Of a stretch of DNA of 64,000 nucleotides, positions 22,980 to 33,980 are shown in pieces. Below the pieces are notes generated by a model. That model searched no databases. It was not told the origin of the DNA and was given only the letters and a program-made list of their open reading frames with translations. The stretch's first letter is position 1. Each line of letters opens with the position of its first letter. The translations under genes and the position numbers were made by a program. This DNA comes from Monodelphis domestica (Eukaryota > Chordata > Mammalia > Didelphimorphia > Didelphidae): assembly GCF_027887165.1 (NCBI RefSeq), contig NC_077232.1:54794788-54858787 (forward strand). The letters are read 5' to 3'.

Positions 22980-23460
22980 ATGTATATTTGTGTCAGAGCC
23001 CAGCAGTAGATGAGACATGTGCCACTGAAACTTCTTTTGATATCCTGCCCAGGATGGAGTTGGTTTCAATGCTATCAACTCTTAAAAACTTTAGTAGTCA
23101 CATCTCCATTGAAGAAACCCCAGGAAATCACTGTAATAGAAGCTTACAAATTTTAATTAATGCTTCAGTTAAGATTTAGGTTTTCAGATAGAATTTTGTG
23201 CATGACTGAATTAATAAATGATGTCTTTCTTAATGTCCAGAGAGTTTTACAGAAATCAATCCAAATGGTTTATGAATACTTAAACTTAATGGAAAGTAAA
23301 ACATTAAATATGACTAACCTTTGCAGTGTTATTTACTTGAAACTCAACATAAATCAGACTTATTGCCTAAAATACAAAATCATTCGCACCTTTTTTGAAG
23401 CTGTGGTTAAAATTCAATTACTTCCATTGTGGCAACTAATCAAATGGAAACCTTGACTAT
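22980..23460. other. Apparently unique AT-rich sequence downstream of NELL1
   Basis: No repeat family was recognised in this stretch, 1.2 to 1.7 kb past the NELL1 polyadenylation site. Two plus-strand frames (22988-23179 and 23160-23456) show no domain. It contains a homeobox-type TTTTAATTAATG core near 23153. It may be conserved non-coding sequence, but this cannot be judged without alignment. Confidence 0.3.
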
Positions 23461-23499
23461 AGCAAAAATATCAGCAGCAGGGTTATTCTTGGAGGCTTC

Positions 23500-23690
23500 T
23501 GATTTTTTTTTTTCAGGGACAATATAGCATAGCAAGGGCTATAGGGTAGTATTCCACTCATATCTTTATCATCAGTTGTTTGATGGTGGCTCATCAGTTT
23601 ATCTCTCCTTCCCAATATTTTAGCTTCCTCATCTTTAAAATGCCCTGCTTATCTAATGGGGTCATTGTGAAGATTGAATAAGGTAATGAT
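23500..23690 (+). mobile_element. MIR SINE
   Basis: TAGCTTCCTCATCTTTAAAATG and GGGGTCATTGTGAAGATTG mark the MIR 3' half. The head is decayed. Confidence 0.7.
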
Positions 23691-23714
23691 ATATATATAT
23701 ATATATATATATAA
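23691..23714. repeat. (AT)n microsatellite
   Basis: A perfect alternating AT run directly at the end of the MIR copy. Confidence 0.95.
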
Positions 23715-23739
23715 AATTTATTGAGTTATAGTTTTAGGA

Positions 23740-23890
23740 AAGTCAGTATGGTGCACCACTTAGGAAGCTAGTATTGGAACCAGGAAGACCCGAGTTCAAA
23801 CCCTACCTCCATTACACATTGGTTTGTTTGACCAAGGGCAAAGTAATCTGATCTCTCAGTGCCTTTGGGCAACCTTCTCAAATCATGTCT
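23740..23890 (+). mobile_element. CORE-SINE/MIR-like element
   Basis: ACCAGGAAGACCCGAGTTCAAAC and GTTTGACCAAGGGCAAAG in order indicate a MIR-type SINE. Confidence 0.7.
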
Positions 23891-23899
23891 GTATTCTGA

Positions 23900-24125
23900 T
23901 TTAATGAACTCTGTAATGGAGTTGTGGATAGATTTCAGGAGTTTTCTGTGATTTTGGTTTTTAAAATATTTTGTTAATTATTTCAATATTATTGGTTTCC
24001 TTCACAATCCTATTTAAATTATTTTAGGTATTTAAAATATTTTTGTGAAGGGGTCCACAAGCTTTACCATAATGTCACTGGGGTCCATGATGCACAATAT
24101 ATCTTACAGAGTACTGTTTATCTTT
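23900..24125. mobile_element. Fragment of a hAT-type non-autonomous DNA transposon
   Basis: TTTCAATATTATTGGTTTCC, AATCCTATTTAAATTATTTT and AGGGGTCCACAAGCTTTACC, then GGGGTCCATGATGCAC, follow the order of a Charlie-family (hAT) element remembered from mammals. The expected terminal inverted repeat (about GGTTAAGAACCC) is decayed. Confidence 0.5.
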
Positions 24126-24674
24126 CTGTGCAGAGGGAATTTCCATATCCAGAGTTCCCCATAGTAGTTAAATCACAGTCCAAAATAGGGAAGAACAACA
24201 ACAAAAAAGAGTTCCAGATTGTGTATTTTTGTCTTGATGCCTTCATTTATGTACCACTGTTTTGTTGATTATGGGGTCTGTTTGTAGTTGTTCCAAATTT
24301 CTTCAGGTTCAGTGGTTAAAGAATTGTATAGGACAAAAGGTAGGCAAGGAGAGTTGTAAGCGGCTTTATTAGGGGGAACACCTGCATTAAGGAGACTGTA
24401 GATCATTTGGCTAATGAAGTGTAACTGTCTTTTATGGGGAATCTCCTGTTCATAACTTAAAAGTTTTTGGTCTTTCTGCTACTTCAGTCTTCTCCACCCA
24501 CATCATCCATCTCCATGTGGATTGACTAGACTAGAGCCTATATGTGTTCAATGAGTTTTGGAGTGTTTTAAAAACCCAATACTTATGACAAAGACATACT
24601 GTTCAAGACTCTATACAAACATACATAGTTATACTAATACATCTGACAAGAACTAAGGATGCATTGTATGGGAC

Positions 24675-25085
24675 AAAATTCACACCAGGAAGCTTTATTA
24701 GTAGAATCTAGACTCTAGCTCCAGAAATAAAGGGGGGGGTGAGTTTTTCTCATGTCAATACACAAAATAAACCAAAAACACAGCCAAGTTTACCATGAGA
24801 TCATTTCAATGTGTTTTCAAATGACCTGATAGGGGAGAGAGGTGATTTACAACACGGGAGACTTTTTTTTTTTTAAACATAGACTTATATGTGTTGGACT
24901 GCAAGTCACCTAGACTAGGTTAGCAAGAATGAGCATAGTGGTAGGTCCCAAAAGGCAGCTCCCAAATATCTTCATTTGATGGAGCCTTTGGTAATTGTCT
25001 GTGGTATAAAACATCCAACTTCATCATTTTGAATGATCGCTGTGTCCCTTGTATTCTTCACCCTGATGAGTCCATGCTATATTCT
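24675..25085 (-). other. NELL1: NELL1 3' untranslated region
   Basis: This follows the NELL1 stop codon on the minus strand. Segments such as CATTCTTGCTAACCTAGTC, TCTCATGGTAAAC and TTTTGTCCCAT agree with the mammalian NELL1 3' UTR as remembered, so large parts seem conserved between marsupials and placentals. A frame-free, slightly GC-richer block around 24890-25000 looks best preserved. The 3' end is placed about 20 bases past the AATAAA at 24699-24694. Longer alternative ends are possible. Confidence 0.75.
24694..24699 (-). terminator. NELL1: NELL1 polyadenylation signal
   Basis: TTTATT on the plus strand is AATAAA on the minus strand, 387 bases past the stop codon. It is followed by a G/T-rich stretch (GGTGTGAATTTTGT) suited to a downstream element. 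Confidence 0.7.
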
Positions 25086-25136
25086 TCAATTATTGTGAAG
25101 ACATTCTAAATCCACAGAACAGCAGACACTTCCATT
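25086..25136 (-). CDS. NELL1: NELL1 terminal coding exon
   Basis: The exon encodes NGSVCCSVDLECLHNN followed by TGA. Human NELL1, from memory, ends NGRVCCSVDFECLQNN, so 13 of 16 residues agree. The acceptor lies at 25138-25137, preceded on the minus strand by a strong pyrimidine tract (TGTCTCTTTGTTTTACAG). The upstream exon ends in phase 0 after TGC AAG, so the frame joins exactly as CK|NG. The segment completes the last VWC-like cysteine module of this secreted glycoprotein. It is only 51 bases long, so frame-based searches miss it. The identification is firm because cysteine spacing, phase and splice site agree. Confidence 0.95.
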   Translation of the reverse strand, partial: NGSVCCSVDLECLHNN

Positions 25137-26705
25137 CTGTAAAACAAAGAGACAAGTTTTATCCTTGCCAGGCACTTAGTACATGTTAGTCCCCTGGAAT
25201 ACTCATATACACGTGTGTATATATATGTGTGTGTGTGTGAATATGTATCTCTAAAATGGCAACTGACAATTTTGAAACCAACTAAATGGGAAGTAATGAT
25301 TGGACTGGGTCATTTCCTTTACAAAAAGGAAACTTATTTTTAGTACTTTTAGAGGTTATTAATACAAATAAGTGCTGGCCCCTTAAAGGTGGTTTCATTT
25401 ATTCTAATGTCATTGACACTATTCAGAACATAGGATTTAGAGTTGGAAAAATCTTTAGATATCTTCTAGCCTAGGGCCCTAAAACATTTCCCAAAAAGGA
25501 ACTCTGAAGCACTGGAATATTAGTTTGGAAGAGGTAGTAATCATTTGGATGTCCCAGTTCTGTTAGTTTTATTTAAAATCAGTTATACTTTATACCATCT
25601 TTATTAATAGTTTTAATCTCTGACCTCATAAGTAAATAATAGTTTTTTAGACAGAGTTTGGTCCCTGTATCTGAATCTTAGTAAACTCTGATGTCGAAGG
25701 TGCCCCTGGATGTCCATTTTAATACAGAAATTTTAACATATACCATCAATATTAGAGGTTTGGATATAGACCCCTCTATTCTGTTCAGATCTAAAATTAA
25801 ATATAGAAAAATATGTCATTGGACTTTTTTTCAGATCTAAAGGGATGCTGTTGGAATAATTCCCATGAGACCTGGATCAGAAATAGAATCTGCTATAGCC
25901 AAATGTAGGCAGCATGTTAATTTAACCATGGGGAGCTAAAACAAAGTCTTTGCTGCAAAGTGTCTCACCCTGATAATGTAGTTGAGGCTAATTGTTGTCT
26001 CATGTGGCTACTAACATTGGTTTTAAAATTCCACTATCACAATCAGTAATCTAAAAACCAGTTAAAAATTATGTAGTATATTTCCCAAAATATGAAGAGA
26101 AACTACATAGGATTTGATTAGAGGATGGAGAATAAGAAGTCAATATAAAAAATACATGGAGATGCCTAAAGGGAATAATAGGAAAAGGAATATGAAAAGT
26201 AATCAGTGAATTAGAGCCTATGAGCAATGATCATAGATCTCTTGAAATGAAGGTGAAGCAAAGTACCCACTTTATACAGCATTTTATATAATTTTGGCAG
26301 TTTCTTGAAGTGCTTTCAAAACTTCGCATGATCAAAGGACACACTTTTTTCTATGCAGGTCAAAGAAGCACAAATAAACATAAGTAAAATTAACATAGAT
26401 TTTTATAATCCTCTACTTCAAGATAGGAGCATATTCAGTCACTATATCATACTTTACCAGTATACCAATTTTATATTCATTCATTATAACTTTGCTCTGT
26501 GTGTGTGTGACAGAGAGAGAGAGATAGTGGAGGAAGAGAAAGAGACACAGACAGAGATTCAAGTGTCCTGTTTAAGCCAATAATCTATACCATGTCTCAT
26601 GAAGTCATACAGGAACTTTTGGATATGGTCCAGTGGAAATATTTTCCATAGAAAATTGCCTATGACATGGAGATTTATTTCCATGAGTATGCATTAATTA
26701 GTTAC
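25137..26705 (-). other. NELL1: Last NELL1 intron
   Basis: A 1,569-base intron with donor GTAAC (26705-26701) and acceptor CAG (25139-25137). It contains a TG-rich microsatellite at about 25214-25240, a GAGA run near 26509-26525 and a few MIR-like scraps. No other gene was seen. Confidence 0.85.
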
Positions 26706-26930
26706 CTTGCATTTACAGGTCGTGCATGGAGATGCAGCCATGGTCCAGATAGCACCACTAAGTCGTGTCACACCATAGCTATCTAGACAGGTTTTTCTGA
26801 TGTCATAGGCGATGTTATCTGCCAGGCAGGGGTCACTGACACAACGTGGGCAGCATTCACCTTCAGAGATTGCAGTGTACTCACAGCTCAGGCTGGGGCA
26901 AGTGAGTGGCCAACAGTCCACCTCTCCTTC
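26706..26930 (-). CDS. NELL1: NELL1 exon, VWC domains
   Basis: This 225-base exon encodes 75 residues from EGEVDCWPLTCP to SPCTTCKCK. It carries the CCPRC signature of a von Willebrand factor C domain, followed by the start of a further cysteine module (DPCLADN, TCLDSYGV). NELL1 is a secreted, trimeric, heparin-binding glycoprotein that promotes bone formation and binds cell-surface partners through its C-terminal half. Both borders are phase 0: acceptor TTCTACAG ends at 26931, and donor AAG|GTAAC starts at 26705. All cysteines of the mammalian protein are kept, and differences from the remembered human sequence are few and conservative, so the exon is under strong constraint. NELL2 is excluded by residues such as CVSDPCLADNI. 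Confidence 0.97.
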
Positions 26931-27131
26931 CTGTAGAAGGAGAAATAAAATCCTTGAGACTACCTCATTTTTTTATAATAAAAGCTGGAAAGGGAAGAGA
27001 AATACCATTTTTGACTAGTATTATTGAAGACAAGTAAAATAATCATATTTAACATGTATGTAACTAGGTAACATATTTAACACTTTAATGTTGAAGATCA
27101 CTCTAAAATACATTTATGTGTGCATATATAT

Positions 27132-27141
27132 GATTTCATAT

Positions 27142-27184
<43 letters not shown>

Positions 27185-27185
27185 C
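27132..27185. repeat. TA-rich perfect inverted repeat
   Basis: GATTTCATATATA and its exact complement TATATATGAAATC close a 54-base alternating purine-pyrimidine stretch. The whole unit can fold into one long hairpin. It lies about 200 bases upstream of the acceptor of the NELL1 exon at 26706-26930. Confidence 0.9.
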
Positions 27186-28349
27186 TCTTTTGACCTTTAA
27201 AACAATGCTATAAGGCAGGCTATTAATGTTATCCGTGTTGTATAGATGTAGTATCTGAGATTTAGGGAGAAGTGATGAATTTAGGGAATCATGGGAAGAT
27301 TCATAACTGATAGAGAGTGAGATAAGTAGAAACAGGAAAAAATATGCCCATTAAGTGTAACAATGTAAATGGAAAGAAAATAACAGTGAATAAACACTAT
27401 ATAATTAAAGTGACCATGTTTGGTTCTGGTTCCAGGGGGGATTAGAAACGAATTCCTTCCCTTCTTTGTAGAGATAAAGAGCTATGGGTATTACATATTT
27501 TTTCATTCTTGGTTGGTAAAGTTCCTACTTCCCTCTCTGTTCCACATTTATTTATTTTTGGTAAAAGATTATGGTGCTCTGAGTAGGGAAATAAGAGGAC
27601 ATTCTAAAAGTCTTACTGTAGTTCTAAGTTCTAAAGATTTTAAACTCTTGTGTATTTGGAAATGAAAGTGATGAAAAAAAATAAAGAATTTCAATAAAAA
27701 GTAAACACAAAAAATCCTCAGTGACAGTATCCTTCCCTATTACTACACAATAAGAAAAATTCTTCACATGTATATGGTGTTTTACATGTTTCAGAGCACT
27801 TTCATAATAATGGTGGAAAGATTCACATGCCACTTTTTTGAATCTGGAACTATAAACTACAAATATAAAACTATAAATATGAATATATTTATTGTCATTA
27901 ACATAAAACTCTGAGGTAGGAAGGTTCTATTTTTTTCTTTAAAAATCTGAATTTTTTAAAAGTCTGCAGTGGAAATTAGCATATGTTTAGGAGGGTTTTG
28001 AGGTTGGTTTTAATGAAGCTGGAAAGTTGCTATTACTCAGATTCTCACTAGTCTTTGATTTCACCAGTCTGTTATTAAAGACAAACTCTTTCTGACCCTC
28101 AAGAAAGGTATTATGTTCCAGCTTTTAGCAAAAATAATTCTGGGAAAACTGGAGGCCAAGGAAAATATGACAATTTGGAAAAAGGAATTGGGAGGTTTAC
28201 CTTAAATATTATTCATTATTTTACTCAGTAATTTCATGAATTCAAGAATTAAGATGGCTGATCTATTTCTTTAAGTTATAAAGTAAAATGGTATTTATCA
28301 AAATCAATTTCCTAAAAATGTATTGTTTATTCTACTTTCCAAGTCCAGT

Positions 28350-28470
28350 ATCATCTGATGAGCATCTATTAAGCACTTGTAATGGGCAAGATACTGTACT
28401 ATGTGATAGACATAAAATCAACATGAAAAATAGCCCCTGGCCACAAGAACCTCATATATTCCTAAAATGA
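28350..28470 (+). repeat. Fragment of an old interspersed repeat
   Basis: GAGCATCTATTAAGCACTTG, then a CCCCTGGCCACAAGAACCTC-type block, match the family seen at 10745 and 15125. Confidence 0.6.
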
Positions 28471-29585
28471 ATTATGTGACTTGAATGAAATTTCAGGCCA
28501 AAATTAATAGAATTTTTTAAAGGTTCTACCAAAGTCTTATTTCTCTGATGTCTTATTAGAGTAAAGAGGTGACTCCAACTTCTCAAAGGTTATGTTAGTG
28601 AAAATCAAGCTCTGTCAGGACCTAACAAAATTGAATGGCTGCAGTTATGAACCAGGAGAAACAACCTTCTAACTTTAGTCTCATTTCTTATTACTGGAAG
28701 GGAAATGATCCTCTTATTTTTCATCATTATTATTGAAAATTTACTCCTAAGTAAGGTGAATATTTCAGGATTGACTTCTTTTAAGGAATGGGTAGATTAC
28801 ATTGATAAAGGAAGGCAGAGAAAGACAATGATTTTTTCCAAGCTGTGTTGTCTGAGAATCAGGAGAGTTAAATTTGTGGAGGCTCATCATTCAAATGGCC
28901 TACATAGTGATAAATATATGTTATAGTTACTCTGGAAAACCTTCTCCTTTGGGATCTAATCAACCACATGAGGGATATAATCTATTTAACTGAAGGTATT
29001 CATCAGTGTCTTTCAAGTCATAGGTTCAGAATTAAGAATTAAATAAGAATTAAAGGATTGTGCTTAGGAAATGGTTAACAGTTGTGAAAAAACTAATACC
29101 AAAAAGGTACATTAATTAATAAAAGCCTGGTGTACATGTCCTCCTATCCTCTATTGATCCCCAAGATTGTTATGCTATACATCATATATTCTTTTACATT
29201 CAAATATTAAGTTGCCCAGATGATAAGCCTTTTTTTCTGATTTTGCTGACTGATGATATCATGCATGCCTTTTGTATTATCTTTATGTGTATGTGTGTTA
29301 TCTTTAAAGCATTTGATTTCCATGAATGATTTTCCTATTCCTCACTCCCCTTTAGAATCAACTCTGATACTAACCTGGCTTAATATCAGAATTGTAACAT
29401 CATTATAGAAAATGAAAGTCTCTTACAATAAATCCCAGAGAGGAAGTGATTTTTGCTCCCTATAAATTATATTGAGTCTTATAAGCTATTGAAATCTTTC
29501 CCTTGCTCTGGGATTTGATTTAGATATGCATTGTCTATAAAAGGCTTTCTCACTGTATAGAAACATGAACTGTCAATTTCCATAC

Positions 29586-29762
29586 CAGGCAACGGCACTG
29601 TTGACAGCTATATGTCCAGTTGTCTCCACTTCGATAGAGTTTGTGACCATTTTGGTCTAAACACTGGCTGGTGACTCTAGTGTCACATTCTGGACAGCAG
29701 AAGAGGTCAACACTTGGATTCTGACAATCACAAGCGGTCCGTCGGCAGAATATTTTTCCATC
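29586..29762 (-). CDS. NELL1: NELL1 exon, VWC domain
   Basis: This 177-base exon encodes 59 residues from DGKIFCRRTACDC through CCPECDTRV to CQQCRCL. It finishes one VWC domain and starts the next. A sequon NWT lies in the second. Both borders are phase 0: acceptor GAATAG ends at 29763, donor CTG|GTATG starts at 29585. The sequence matches NELL1, not NELL2, at nearly every position remembered for human. The exon length is a multiple of three with matching phases, so skipping would keep the reading frame but would fuse two half VWC domains. Confidence 0.97.
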
Positions 29763-31668
29763 CTATTCAGAAGAGAATTTTAGGGTTTCCAACATTAGTG
29801 CTAGGATGACAAAAAACAATGTGGATTTTCACAAAATTTTGTAAATGACTTGAGATACCTTCAAGAAAGAAACTGTCTTGACTTAATGCTATGAACCCTC
29901 ATATCCACCTTATCCTGTTCGTTCTACCTTTGTTGTCTCTTGCCTATAGAAAACTGAAGTAGTTAAAATCTAAAAAAAATGTTTTTCCCCTTCAAACTAC
30001 TTCTTTATATTTGGATTGTAATTAAGTTATATGGATCTTTTGTTTTTAATTTTTTAATCTCATTGACTGAGTGGTTTTGAGGTAAAGAAAACTTGGGTTT
30101 AATTCTTCTCCTCAACATATTTATCATGTAAATCATTTAACCACTTAGGATTTTAGGCTACTATCTTAGACTTAAGACACTGATAAGGTGTCAGTATGCC
30201 TTAGACAACAAAGATCTTCATTAGGAGCACCATATACTGATTAAAAGACATATCTAGGGGCAACAATAGCAACACAATAATAATAATAATGGCAGAAAGT
30301 TGATGTATACTTCATAAGGAAACTTGGAGTCAGCAACTAAAGCTCTCCAAGTTGGATGGTGCTGGCCATGGTGCTGACACAGTCAGCATTCATTTAAGAA
30401 AACTGAACTTCCCTTGTATCTACTGCAACTAATGGCAGGAACTTTATCTTTTGGCAGTAGAAGGTGTGCTATTTAAAACAAAACAAAAAGCAACAGTCAA
30501 GGAACTATATTTCTTTTTATTTTCCAAGAGCAGTGCCATTCTTTCCACACACTCTTATTCACCATAAGCCAGTCAGTTCTCAAATATTGTCATTTTTGCT
30601 TTCATAAAATTTCTTGTATTGGACTCCATGAATAGTCAAAACTCTATTCCAAGTCTTCATCATCTCTTCTCTGGATTGTAGTAATCATTTCTTAATTATT
30701 CTCTCTGTTACAAGTTAATTTCCATTCCAGTCTTTTTCTGTACACAAATGTCAGAGTGGCATTCCTAAAGGTCTGACTATATCATCTCAAAATCCAATGA
30801 TTCCAGGTTGGTTTTGAAGACATTATATCATGATGGGTTGGCTGATTAACTTTCTGTCGTTATTTCTTAGCCCCATCAACTATGTAGCCGAGAGAGAGAG
30901 GGAAAACCCCTGAGTATTATCATTAGATGTAAAGAATTGAGCTTCTTAGAAAATTGGGTCTATATCACAAATACCACAATCTACGTCATGGTTATCTAAA
31001 TTATAATCAGACAATATTATCTCACCAGCTCTCTCTATCAATATATTATATCTTTTATACATTTTATTGGGTCCATGAGCATCCTAGACCTAACTCATCA
31101 TTACTTGGTATTCTAGTGATACATCTCTCTAAATGTACACAAGCTGATCTCAAGATAATCTTGAGTCCACAAGTTAACCTTGGTAGCACCTACCAAACAT
31201 CATATACCTAGGAGAAAATAACTTACAGAGTATTATACTCATAAATCCAGATTATAAAGGGATAGAGAAAGTCCAATAAGCATTATGTTGGGCTTACTTT
31301 TACTATCTGTTGAGTGTTTTATGGTTGTTGTTCTCATCATCTATTTCTCACAATCACCTGGTGATATGAGCAGCAACTTCCCCACATTTGCAAACTTTGA
31401 GTCAGGCTGGGATGATCAACCACCAAGATTGTTTTAGTTTTACTCTGGCAGCTTTTCAAGACTCCCTATAATTCCAGTTGCTTATGAAACATCCAAACTA
31501 TGTTCTCATGTACTAGAAGGTTCATCTTGCCTGCTTTCATATCTAACTAAGCAGAAAGTGAATCAAAGGCCTTTTCTCTTCAGTCATAGGAGATATCCAG
31601 TTCTTATTGTCAGATTGCATTATTATAGGAAACTCCTACTGAGAAAATTCCTTCTAGTAATGCAGATT
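29763..31668 (-). other. NELL1: NELL1 intron, part 1 (largest intron in view)
   Basis: The 3' part of the 19.97-kb intron between 29763 and 49733. It holds an L2-like stretch (about 30640-30810, with TGTCAGAGTGGCATTCC and GGTCTGACTATATCATCTC), an AAT microsatellite near 30275, and otherwise unassigned sequence up to the L1 target duplication. Confidence 0.75.
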
Positions 31669-31683
31669 AGAACTTATTCTTTA
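31669..31683 (+). repeat. Target-site duplication, left copy, of the full-length L1
   Basis: AGAACTTATTCTTTA, repeated exactly at 38126-38140. Confidence 0.95.
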
Positions 31684-32306
31684 GGGACTTCCAGGTAAAC
31701 ATGGCTGCAATCTAGACGCCACACGCTTCCGCTCCCCGGCACCGAATGAAAGACTACATCAAAGGAGCATAAAAATCACCTTTGGAGGAACAGAAGGACT
31801 CCCCAGTACCCCACAGAGAGAGTATGTGGGGTTTGAACATTTCCACACTATAATAAGGAGGAGGGAAAGCTTGCACAGAAATGTGAACTGAGCCGCCCTT
31901 CCCCCCCCCCCCCCCAAACAAGAGTGAGCTACTGGAGCACTCACTGGGACAGCGAGTGAGTGGGGAAGGTCTCTGTCTGGGGGGGCACTCCAGGGTCCTT
32001 GGGATCTGGGGACTGCCAGGAAACAACATCTCAGGGCAGTTTCACAGGAGAATCCTGCACGGAGTTGTACTCTGGGCGGTTGCACTGAGCATCTGGGCGG
32101 AGCTAAACACCAGGGGCAGACCACGCGCTGATTATCTGGGCAGAGCTGATCACCTGGGCTGTTTGGCTGTGATCAGGGGCCCCACAATCTAAGAAACCTT
32201 GGAGGCTGGGAAGTACTAGTCTGAGGCAACCTAAATTCACAGAAAACCCACCCATATCACCCAGACGCTAGACCAAAAAGGAAAGGGGGATAAAACCACC
32301 ACAGGG

Positions 32307-33297
32307 ATGGCTCACATGGCCCAAAATCAAGCCTCCAGGAAGAAAGGGAAAAAGGTGACTATTGAAAACTTTTATGGTGGGAGTACCCAAGGAAAAGAAG
32401 AGAATGAGGATGAAATCCAAAAAAAAAAAAATCAGAACATGCCTCCCAAAATGGAAACTATCAACAAGCTCTGGAAGATCTCAAACTGGCGCTTACCAAA
32501 AAGATGGAAACCTTCTGGAAAGAAAAATGGGAGAAAGAGATCAGCAGTCTGATAGATAAGACTGCTCAATTGGAGAAAGAGCTGGAAACATCCAATAGAA
32601 GGGCAGACAAAGCTGAAAAGCAAAACCAGTCCCTAACGACCAGAATTAAGCAGCTCAAAGAAAGTGAGATCATAAAACAACAAGAATCAAAGCAAACCCA
32701 AAAAATTAATGAATTAGAAGAAAACACAAAATATCTCACTGTAAAGGTCACAGACTTGGAAAACAGAGGAAGAAGAGACAACCTCCGAATTATCAGTCTC
32801 CCAGAAAAACCAGAGATAAACAATAATCTCGATGTTATTCCACAGGAGATTATAGAAGAAAATTGCCCACACATTCTGGAGCAAGGGGGCAAAATAGAAA
32901 TAGAAAGGGTTCATAGAACACCCTCTATACTAAATCCCCAAAAGACAACCCCCAGGAATGTAATTGGGAATTGCCAAATTCAAGAGCTTCCAAGAAAAGG
33001 AGAAAATCCTACAAGAAGTCAAGAAGAGGAGCTTCAGATATAGGGGGGCTCCCATAAGGTTCACACATGACTTAGCGGCTAATACACTAAGAGACCGCTA
33101 AGCATGGAACATGATATTTAGAAAGGCAAGAGAGCTGGGTCTCCAACCAAGAATCAACTAACCAGAAAAACTGACTATATACTTCCAGGGGAAAGTATGG
33201 GCATTCAACAAAATAGAAGATTTCCAAGCATTTGCTAAGAAAAGACCAGAACTTAGTGGAAATTTTGATATCCAAGCACAGAAAGCAAGAGAAACAT
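32307..33297 (+). pseudogene. LINE-1 ORF1 (broken)
   Basis: In intact L1s ORF1p is a trimeric RNA-binding chaperone. The ATG at 32307 opens MAHMAQNQASRKKGKK. The coiled coil follows (KTAQLEKELETSN to NELEENTKYL), then the RRM with LENRGRRDNLRIISLPE. The C-terminal domain is recognisable up to about 33297 (RKARELGLQP, WAFNKIEDFQAF). At least one frameshift near 32.5 kb, after an A-run at 32419-32431 that is prone to slippage, another near 33.03 kb and further in-frame stops break it. Confidence 0.9.
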
Positions 33298-33980
33298 GAA
33301 AAGGTAAATATGAAAGAAAAGGAAAAGGAGATAAATCTTACTTTTTCTTTAAGTCAAACTCTCTTCTATAAGGACTACATTTACATCAAATTATATATAT
33401 CAACACATGGGGAAAATGTTTTATGTAACTCTCAAAAATTGTATGCATCATAAGAGTAGTTAGAAGAAACATGCATAGGGAAAGATTGGGGCATTAAGAA
33501 GATTTGGTGAAAGTGCGGGCAAAGAAAGGAAAAGGGAGGGGGGAAACCATTGATAATACTAAGATTTACTTCAAGAAATAGGGGGGACTTAATAGAATAA
33601 TCTTTCCCATATAAAGATACACATGGGAAGGGGAGGGGAAGAACTCTCATAAGGAGAGAAAGAGAGCATGAAGTAGAATTACTTAAAACTTACTCTCAGT
33701 GTAATTAAATCTGAGAGGGAAGAACATCTAGATCCAGTGGGATCCTGAATTCTATCTTATCCAACAGGGCAAGAAAGAAAGCGAAATTAAGGAGGGGGTG
33801 GGGAGAGGGAGTATAAAAAGGGAGGGAAGGAGAGGGGGGAGGGGAAGGGAGCATAAAAAGGAGGGGCTAGAAAGGGAAGCATCTCAAGGGAGGGGAATAG
33901 GGGGACTGACCCAAAGTAAATCACTGGTTCAAAAGGATATAGCTAAAGAAGAAAGGTCAGAACTAGGGGAAGAGATCAAA
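33298..33980 (+). other. LINE-1 inter-ORF spacer, purine-rich
   Basis: About 680 bases lie between the end of ORF1 homology and the ORF2 ATG, much longer than the spacer of human L1. The last 250 bases are G/A-rich (GGAGGGAAGGAGAGGGGGGA and similar). Confidence 0.7.

Larger units (their letters stand above)
26931..29585 (-). other. NELL1: NELL1 intron, 2.7 kb
   Basis: Donor GTATG at 29585-29581, acceptor CAG ending at 26931. Contents are an alternating-TA inverted repeat (27132-27185), MIR-like scraps near 27190-27310 and 27800-27930, and an old repeat fragment at 28350-28470. The small frames at 27420-27833 and 28288-28926 show no domain. Confidence 0.85.
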
